Assembly (NCBI GenBank): GCA_934371915.1
Contig: CAKROE010000041.1
Location: 1-20,316, forward strand
Source of the DNA: an uncultured Blautia sp.
GTDB lineage: Bacteria > Bacillota > Clostridia > Lachnospirales > Lachnospiraceae
Length of the DNA stretch: 20,316 nucleotides
Reading direction: 5' to 3'
Below the pieces are notes generated by a model, which saw only the letters and a list, made by a program, of their open reading frames with translations, was not told the origin of the DNA and made no database searches. This document shows, piece by piece, positions 15,428-20,316 of this stretch; position 1 is the first letter of the stretch, and every line of letters begins with the position of its first letter. The translations under genes and the position numbers were made by a program.

Positions 15428-16274
15428 GTTCTTGAACCTCCTCAATAATTTTCTTTGGGGTGGATGCCCCTGCTGTGATACCTACATAACTACTGTGATG
15501 GAACATTTCAGAATCCAAGTCTACAGGTGTTTGTATATAGTAAGTATTTCCACATTCCTCTTTGCATATTTCAAACAGCTTTTGAGTATTGGAACTATGT
15601 CTGCCACCAATGACAAGCATAGTGTCTACCTCTCCGGCTATGTTTTGCGCTTCTTTCTGCCGTTCTTCGGTAGCATTACAAATAGTGTTTAAAATATCGC
15701 CCATATTTAAAACACTATTATCATACCTCTTTTTGCAGAGAATTTCAACTAATTCTTTAAATTTGTTGTAATTAAATGTCGTCTGTGAAACAACACAGAT
15801 TTCTTTGCCTTCCGGTGGGAGAAACTGCTCTGTGTCCTCTTTGTTTTTCAAAACGGTGTATGCGCCCTCGCACCAGCCGCAGATTCCCTTGACTTCGGGG
15901 TGATCCGGATCGCCGAAAATAACGATGTGTTTTCCGGCCCGGCTCTGCTTTTCGACAATGCGGTGTATCTTGAGTACGAAAGGACAGGTAACATCAACAT
16001 AGTCCAGATGATTTGTTTCCAGTTTATGATAAACTTCTCTGCCCACACCATGGGAACGGATCACAACTGTTCCACCGGAAAGAGTGTCAAGGTCCTGTTC
16101 TTCGATTACCTGAACACCCCTGTCTGCAAGGTCGGATACAACTTCTTCGTTGTGGATGATCGGACCGAGTGTATAGATTGGCTGTACTCCCTGCTCAATG
16201 AGCTGGTAGACTTTATCTACTGCTCTTTTGACACCGAAACAAAAGCCGGCAGTTTTGGCAACTTTAACTTTCAT
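15408..16274 (-). CDS. ispH: 4-hydroxy-3-methylbut-2-enyl diphosphate reductase IspH
   Basis: A 288-residue cytosolic iron-sulfur enzyme, the last step of the MEP pathway, making isopentenyl and dimethylallyl diphosphate from HMBPP. The three cluster cysteines are present: C12 (AGFCFGV), C97 (VTCPFV) and C199 (NTICNATEERQ). Substrate-binding residues are H41 (GPIIHNEEV), H75 (RSHGV), H125 and E127 (DPDHPEVKG), T166 (VVSQTTFN) and the GGRHSSNTQKL segment. The length is that of a stand-alone enzyme. ATG 16274 overlaps the end of cmk by 11 bases, and the last 20 bases overlap rpsA. In several Clostridia ispH and rpsA are one fused gene; here they are separate and in different frames. Confidence 0.97.
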   Translation of the reverse strand: MKVKVAKTAGFCFGVKRAVDKVYQLIEQGVQPIYTLGPIIHNEEVVSDLADRGVQVIEEQDLDTLSGGTVVIRSHGVGREVYHKLETNHLDYVDVTCPFVLKIHRIVEKQSRAGKHIVIFGDPDHPEVKGICGWCEGAYTVLKNKEDTEQFLPPEGKEICVVSQTTFNYNKFKELVEILCKKRYDNSVLNMGDILNTICNATEERQKEAQNIAGEVDTMLVIGGRHSSNTQKLFEICKEECGNTYYIQTPVDLDSEMFHHSSYVGITAGASTPKKIIEEVQEHVRIEF

Positions 16275-16953
16275 GAGATTTTTCTCCTGCTGTTTTTGAT
16301 CTGAAGATCTGAAGGATACGGTCTACAACCTGCTGAATCGTAAGATCTGAAGAATCTACAAGCACAGCATCTTCAGCCTGACGAAGCGGGGAAATCTCAC
16401 GGTTCATATCACGCTGATCTCTTTCTTCAATGTCTTTTTGAATTTCATCCAGATTACAGACAGTTCCTTTTTCCTGAAGTTCGAGATAACGTCTTTTGGC
16501 GCGGGTAAGGGAACTTGCGGTCAGATAGATTTTGACATCTGCCCCCGGAAGAATCGTTGTACCGATATCGCGGCCATCCATGACAACACTCATATCTCCG
16601 GCTAGTTTACGCTGCAGGCTGAGCAGTTTTTCGCGTACACGCGGAACAGCAGAACTTACAGATGCCATATTTCCGACTTCTTCTGTACGCAGATATGAAT
16701 TTACATTTTCGCCGTTCAGAAGTACGATCTGCTCTCCGTTCTGATATTCAATAGAAATTTCTGCGTCCTGACAGATGTTGCCAATTTGCTCTGTATCGTC
16801 TCTATTGACTTCTCTGCGCAGAAGATAAAGCGCCATGGCACGATACATGGCTCCTGTATCTACATAAATAAATGATAATTCTTTTGCCACACGTCGGGCA
16901 ATCGTACTTTTGCCGGCACCCGCCGGTCCGTCAATTGCAATATTGTAAATCAT
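16264..16953 (-). CDS. cmk: cytidylate kinase
   Basis: A 229-residue nucleoside monophosphate kinase that phosphorylates CMP and dCMP with ATP. Seen: P-loop G9-PAGAGKST17, YVDTGAMYRAMAL for the substrate site, VVMDGRDIGTTILP, an arginine-bearing RAKRRYLELQ segment and the LID region ERDQRDMNREISPL. Length is normal. ATG 16953 has AGGAGG 7 bases ahead and forms ATGA with the stop of the flavoprotein gene. In other Clostridia plsC (acyltransferase) often lies between cmk and ispH; it is absent here and the two genes overlap by 11 bases. Confidence 0.97.
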   Translation of the reverse strand: MIYNIAIDGPAGAGKSTIARRVAKELSFIYVDTGAMYRAMALYLLRREVNRDDTEQIGNICQDAEISIEYQNGEQIVLLNGENVNSYLRTEEVGNMASVSSAVPRVREKLLSLQRKLAGDMSVVMDGRDIGTTILPGADVKIYLTASSLTRAKRRYLELQEKGTVCNLDEIQKDIEERDQRDMNREISPLRQAEDAVLVDSSDLTIQQVVDRILQIFRSKTAGEKSHES

Positions 16954-18206
16954 TGTGTATCCTCCTGTTTATTCCTGCATACATCTGTTGCTGCGAGATA
17001 TGCGGTTGACCATGCAATCTGAAGATTATAACCGCCGGTCACAGCATCAAGATCAAGCACTTCTCCGATAAAATACAGGTTTTTTATTTTTTTTGATTCC
17101 ATAGTTCCGGGCTGAATCTCTCTGACAGATACTCCGCCACGGGTGATGACCGCTTCCGAAAAGCCGCCAAGACCGGTAATGGTAAATGGAAAAGCTTTTA
17201 TCAGGGAACCGAATGCCAGCCGCTCTTCTCTTGAAATGTCGTGAATGACTTTATCTTCCGGAATCGGACCGAGCCCGATGATCACAGGTGTGAGTGACGA
17301 TGGGAAAAGTACACCGATCACGTTTTTGAACTGTTTATTCTGTGCAGAAGAAAACTCGCGGAGAATGCGATCGTCAAGCTGTTCGTGTGATAATGCCGGT
17401 TTGAGGTCCAGATAAGCACTCAGTTCCTCTCCTTTTTGGAGAAATTTACCGATTTTGGCACTGGCTGACAGAACAAGCGGTCCGGTAATTCCGAAATGAG
17501 TGAACATCATTTCGCCAAAATCCTGATAAACTGTCTTTTTGCCACGTTTGATAGTAAGTTCTACATTTCGCAGAGAAAGGCCTTTCATCAGAGGAATATA
17601 TGCTTCTTTTGTGGTGAGTGGTACAAGAGACGGCATACATTCTGTAACTGTATGTCCTGTTTCAACAGCAAAACGATATCCGTCTCCGGTCGAGCCGGTA
17701 GTCGGATAAGATAAACCTCCGGTTGCAACGATTACTGCATCGGCAGTATATACTTTATTATCCGTAAGCTGTATGCCGGTTACTATTCCATTTTCTGTAA
17801 GAAGATTTTTGACTTCGCTTCGAAGATGAATCTGTACGCCGTATTTTTTCATCAGCTGTTCCAGTCCATGAATAATATCCGAAGAATGGTCAGATACCGG
17901 AAAAACACGGTTGCCCCGCTCTGTCTTAAGGGAAACCCCGGCATCTTCCAGTAATTGCATCATATCCTGACTGGTAAAAGAATAAAATGCACTGTAAAGA
18001 AATTTTGGATTACTCATAACAGCCTGAAGTAATTCTTCGGGATCACAGTTATTTGTAACATTACATCTTCCCTTACCTGTAATATATACTTTCTTTCCGA
18101 GCTTTTCGTTTTTTTCGAATAGAGTAACTGCACAGCCGTTTTTTGCTGCTATGATGGAAGCCAGCATTCCGGCTGCGCCGCCACCTACAATGATTACTTT
18201 GTTCAT
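16950..18206 (-). CDS. HI0933 family flavoprotein (NAD(P)/FAD-dependent oxidoreductase)
   Basis: A 418-residue FAD-binding protein of the HI0933/YhiN family. The dinucleotide-binding motif VIIVGGGAAGMLASI is at 4-18, then the family signature KKVYITGKGRCNVTN (38-52). ADAVIVATGGLSYPTTGSTG is a second FAD contact. The C-terminal LYFIGEVLDLDAVTGGYN, then LQIAWSTAYLA, is the hallmark of the family. Some databases call these aminoacetone oxidases, but no substrate is firmly known. ATG 18206 has AAAGGG 8 bases ahead. It is the first gene of a run with cmk, ispH and rpsA joined by overlaps of 4, 11 and 20 bases. A terminator-like hairpin lies only 15 bases upstream, so a promoter within oadA or read-through from oadA must supply its transcript. 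Confidence 0.9.
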   Translation of the reverse strand: MNKVIIVGGGAAGMLASIIAAKNGCAVTLFEKNEKLGKKVYITGKGRCNVTNNCDPEELLQAVMSNPKFLYSAFYSFTSQDMMQLLEDAGVSLKTERGNRVFPVSDHSSDIIHGLEQLMKKYGVQIHLRSEVKNLLTENGIVTGIQLTDNKVYTADAVIVATGGLSYPTTGSTGDGYRFAVETGHTVTECMPSLVPLTTKEAYIPLMKGLSLRNVELTIKRGKKTVYQDFGEMMFTHFGITGPLVLSASAKIGKFLQKGEELSAYLDLKPALSHEQLDDRILREFSSAQNKQFKNVIGVLFPSSLTPVIIGLGPIPEDKVIHDISREERLAFGSLIKAFPFTITGLGGFSEAVITRGGVSVREIQPGTMESKKIKNLYFIGEVLDLDAVTGGYNLQIAWSTAYLAATDVCRNKQEDTQ

Positions 18207-18220
18207 AAATGCCCTTTCTG

Positions 18221-18254
18221 CAAAACAGACCCGTCAGATAACCTGACGGGCCTG
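18221..18254 (-). terminator. terminator or attenuator after oadA
   Basis: CCCGTCAG (18230-18237) pairs with CTGACGGG (18243-18250) around a 5-base loop, extended by CAG/CTG beyond one mismatch. On the minus strand only four T residues follow (18225-18222), so termination may be partial. It lies 10 bases after the oadA stop and 15 bases before the next start codon. Confidence 0.75.
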
Positions 18255-18264
18255 TATCTTTGTT

Positions 18265-19677
18265 TTATACCGGATATGCTCCGTTCTTTGTATCTGCTGC
18301 TTTTTCGTCTACTTTTTTCTCCTGAGCCTGACGGTATTTGAAGAAGTCAGTAGCTACCTGTGGGAACAGTGCGTAGGATAATACGTCCTCGTCCTGCTCT
18401 TTGTAAGGAGCAACTTCTTTTTCGAGTTTGTCCATCTCGTTGTCGATAAGATCAGCCGGACGGCATGTGATCGGTTCAGCATCACCGATGCATTTTTTCT
18501 GTACTTCCTGGTTGAACGGCTTAACAGTTGCACCGTATTTTCCTAAGAGAATGTCTTTTGTCTCTTTGGTAACCATTTTGTATCTCTCGCCCATGAGTAC
18601 GTTGAATACAGCCTGTGTACCAACGATCTGGGAAGACGGAGTAACGAGCGGTGGCTCACCGAGGTCTTTACGTACCTTCGGAACTTCTTCCAGAACATCG
18701 TAGAATTTGTCTTCTGCGTGCTGTTCTTTCAGCTGAGATGTCAGGTTGGAGAGCATTCCGCCTGGTACCTGATACAGAAGAGTCTTGATGTTTACACCAA
18801 GGTTCTTCGGATTGAGAAGTCCGCTGTCAAGTGCATCATCACGGATCGGACGGAAGTAATCAGCGATCTCAGCAAGGAGTTTCTGATCAAATCCTGTGTC
18901 ATATGGTGTACCTTTGAAGGTCTCAACCATAACTTCTGTTGCCGGCTGTGATGTACCGAGAGCAAATGGAGACATTGCTGTATCGATGATATCAACTCCT
19001 GCTTCTACTGCTTTCAGGTATGTCATGGAAGCAACACCGGATGTGTAATGTGTATGAAGATCGATCGGGATGCTGACAGCATCTTTGAGTGCTCCTACAA
19101 GCTCGGTTGCTTTGTATGGAAGCAGAAGACCTGCCATATCTTTGATACAGATAGAATCTGCACCCATTTCTTCGATACGTTTTGCGATGTTTACCCAGTA
19201 ATCAAGTGTGTATGCATCACCTAATGTGTAAGAAAGAGCAACCTGTGCATGTGCTTTTTCTTTGTTGGCAGCTTTTACAGCTGTCTGAAGGTTACGCATA
19301 TCGTTAAGGCAGTCAAAAATACGGATGATGTCGATTCCGTTTGCAGCAGATTTCTGTACGAAGTACTCTACTACATCGTCTGCGTATGGACGATATCCAA
19401 GAATATTCTGTCCACGGAACAACATCTGAAGTTTGGTGTTTTTGAAGCCGTCACGTAATTTACGAAGTCTTTCCCATGGATCTTCTTTGAGGAAACGAAG
19501 GGAAGCATCGAAAGTAGCTCCACCCCAGCACTCTACTGCATGGTAGCCGACTTTATCCATTTTATCAACGATTGGGAGCATCTGTTCTGTGGTAAGTCTT
19601 GTTGCGATCAGAGACTGATGCGCATCACGGAGAACAGTTTCCACAATTTTTACAGGTTTTTTTTCTAATTCAGCCAT
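18265..19677 (-). CDS. oadA: oxaloacetate decarboxylase alpha (carboxyltransferase) subunit without biotin domain
   Basis: A 470-residue carboxyltransferase that moves the carboxyl group of oxaloacetate to protein-bound biotin, giving pyruvate. The TIM barrel shows ETVLRDAHQSLIATRL with D18, the carbamylated-lysine candidate K179 (ICIKDMAGLL), and H208-x-H210 (DLHTHYTSG), which are metal ligands in OadA and pyruvate carboxylase. The C-terminal part (about 300-450) is the conserved carboxyltransferase extension. The protein ends without a biotinyl domain or M-K-M motif, so a separate biotin carrier protein is needed; none is in the window. The beta subunit gene lies just upstream, which favours the sodium-pump decarboxylase over a pyruvate carboxylase B subunit. 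ATG 19677 has AAGGAG 8 bases ahead. Confidence 0.93.
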   Translation of the reverse strand: MAELEKKPVKIVETVLRDAHQSLIATRLTTEQMLPIVDKMDKVGYHAVECWGGATFDASLRFLKEDPWERLRKLRDGFKNTKLQMLFRGQNILGYRPYADDVVEYFVQKSAANGIDIIRIFDCLNDMRNLQTAVKAANKEKAHAQVALSYTLGDAYTLDYWVNIAKRIEEMGADSICIKDMAGLLLPYKATELVGALKDAVSIPIDLHTHYTSGVASMTYLKAVEAGVDIIDTAMSPFALGTSQPATEVMVETFKGTPYDTGFDQKLLAEIADYFRPIRDDALDSGLLNPKNLGVNIKTLLYQVPGGMLSNLTSQLKEQHAEDKFYDVLEEVPKVRKDLGEPPLVTPSSQIVGTQAVFNVLMGERYKMVTKETKDILLGKYGATVKPFNQEVQKKCIGDAEPITCRPADLIDNEMDKLEKEVAPYKEQDEDVLSYALFPQVATDFFKYRQAQEKKVDEKAADTKNGAYPV

Positions 19678-19718
19678 TATGTTTTCTCCTTGTATTTTTT
19701 ATACGGAAGTTTGATTCA

Positions 19719-19756
19719 CTAAATCCAGATTTCGCCAAAGACTTATCTGAATTTAG
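19719..19756 (-). promoter_or_regulatory. 12-bp stem-loop between oadB and oadA
   Basis: CTAAATCCAGAT (19719-19730) pairs with ATCTGAATTTAG (19745-19756) through 12 positions, one a G-U wobble in the minus-strand RNA, around a 14-base loop. No T run follows on the minus strand, so it does not look like a terminator. It starts 9 bases after the oadB stop. A processing or mRNA-stabilising element that sets the ratio of the two subunits is a plausible reading, but this is inference. Confidence 0.6.
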
Positions 19757-19765
19757 TTCCTCAAA

Positions 19766-20316
19766 TTAAACTCCAAAGATTGCCATGAATGTTCCGGCTG
19801 CAACAGCTGTACCGATTACACCGGCTACGTTTGGTCCCATGGCATGCATCAGCAGGAAGTTTGTAGGATCTGCTTCTGCACCGACCTTCTGAGAAACTCG
19901 TGCAGCCATAGGAACGGCAGATACACCTGCGGAACCAATCAGAGGATTGATCTTTCCACCGGAGAGTTTGCACATCAGTTTACCAAGCATACATCCACCG
20001 AATGTACCGAACGCGAATGCTACAAGTCCGAGAACAACGATTTTCAGAGTATCAACATTAAGGAATGCTTCTGCACTTGTGGAAGCACCTACAGATGTAC
20101 CAAGCAGGATAACTACGATGTACATCAGGGCATTGGATGCAGTTTCTGTAAGCTGTTTAACAACACCTGATTCACGGAACAGGTTACCGAGCATCAGCAT
20201 ACCTACCAGCGGAGCTGTTGTAGGAAGAAGCAGACAAACGACGATAGTGATTACGATCGGGAAAAGAATTTTTTCCAGTTTGCTTACCGGACGAAGCTGA
20301 TCCATTTTGATTTTAC
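19766..20316 (-). CDS. oadB: sodium ion-translocating decarboxylase beta subunit, 3' part
   Basis: The C-terminal 183 or so residues of a protein whose family is usually 370-430 residues long; the frame stays open through the right edge (K-I-K before M-D-Q-L-R-P), so the gene is cut by the window, and the ATG at 20305 is internal. It is the membrane subunit that decarboxylates carboxybiotin and pumps Na+ outward. Visible are several membrane segments, [14 protein letters not shown], the conserved [15 protein letters not shown] loop, and [12 protein letters not shown]. The catalytic aspartate of the earlier half lies outside the window. Beta subunits of oxaloacetate, methylmalonyl-CoA and glutaconyl-CoA pumps are alike; oadA downstream favours oxaloacetate. 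Confidence 0.93.
   Translation of the reverse strand, partial: KIKMDQLRPVSKLEKILFPIVITIVVCLLLPTTAPLVGMLMLGNLFRESGVVKQLTETASNALMYIVVILLGTSVGASTSAEAFLNVDTLKIVVLGLVAFAFGTFGGCMLGKLMCKLSGGKINPLIGSAGVSAVPMAARVSQKVGAEADPTNFLLMHAMGPNVAGVIGTAVAAGTFMAIFGV

Noticed and set aside
15428..15445. A six-residue N-terminal extension of S1 from TTG 15445
   Set aside because: The TTGAGGAGG there is the Shine-Dalgarno sequence for ATG 15427.
1..20316. CRISPR arrays, insertion sequences, phage genes, toxin-antitoxin or defence systems, tRNA or rRNA genes
   Set aside because: No direct repeat arrays, transposase or integrase motifs, or RNA gene patterns were seen. All long frames are accounted for by core genes.

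Overview
The window looks like chromosomal housekeeping DNA from a Gram-positive anaerobe of the class Clostridia, most likely Lachnospiraceae. This is inferred from gene content and order: a complete rnfCDGEAB operon, a sodium-pump decarboxylase module with a biotin-domain-less alpha subunit, a flavoprotein-cmk-ispH-rpsA cluster, a four-domain S1 protein, consensus AGGAGG ribosome-binding sites and a Bacillus-type LexA box. All genes but one lie on the minus strand, so the biological order runs from right to left.

Right edge to 18.2 kb: the C-terminal part of a sodium-translocating decarboxylase beta subunit (oadB, cut by the window end) is followed by the oxaloacetate decarboxylase carboxyltransferase subunit (oadA). 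A strong hairpin lies between them and a terminator-like hairpin follows oadA. From 18.2 to 14.35 kb is a tightly overlapping operon: an HI0933-type flavoprotein, cmk (cytidylate kinase), ispH (isoprenoid synthesis) and rpsA (S1 protein). It ends in a strong terminator that sits between rpsA and the only plus-strand gene, a YprB-like DEDD exonuclease (13.24-14.27 kb).

From 13.05 to 8.03 kb is the complete Rnf complex operon in the order C-D-G-E-A-B, with three 4-base ATGA overlaps and a strong terminator. Rnf couples ferredoxin:NAD+ electron transfer to an ion gradient. With the sodium-pump decarboxylase nearby, two ion-motive systems fall within about 12 kb. Next comes ruvAB (Holliday-junction branch migration), whose promoter carries a near-consensus LexA (SOS) box over its -35 element. 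zapA (cell division) follows with its own promoter and terminator. The left part is an envelope cluster: a U32 family protein (likely RNA hydroxylase type), a SEDS glycosyltransferase (FtsW/RodA family) and its partner class B penicillin-binding protein with a 74-base overlap, then a Nudix hydrolase with its own promoter and a terminator near the left edge.

I found no mobile element, CRISPR array, rRNA or tRNA gene, and no clearly undescribed system. The points most worth a second look are the cysteine-rich tail of RnfE, the SOS box at ruvAB, the ispH/rpsA overlap (these two are fused in some relatives), the long SEDS/PBP overlap with a TTG start, and several intergenic hairpins.
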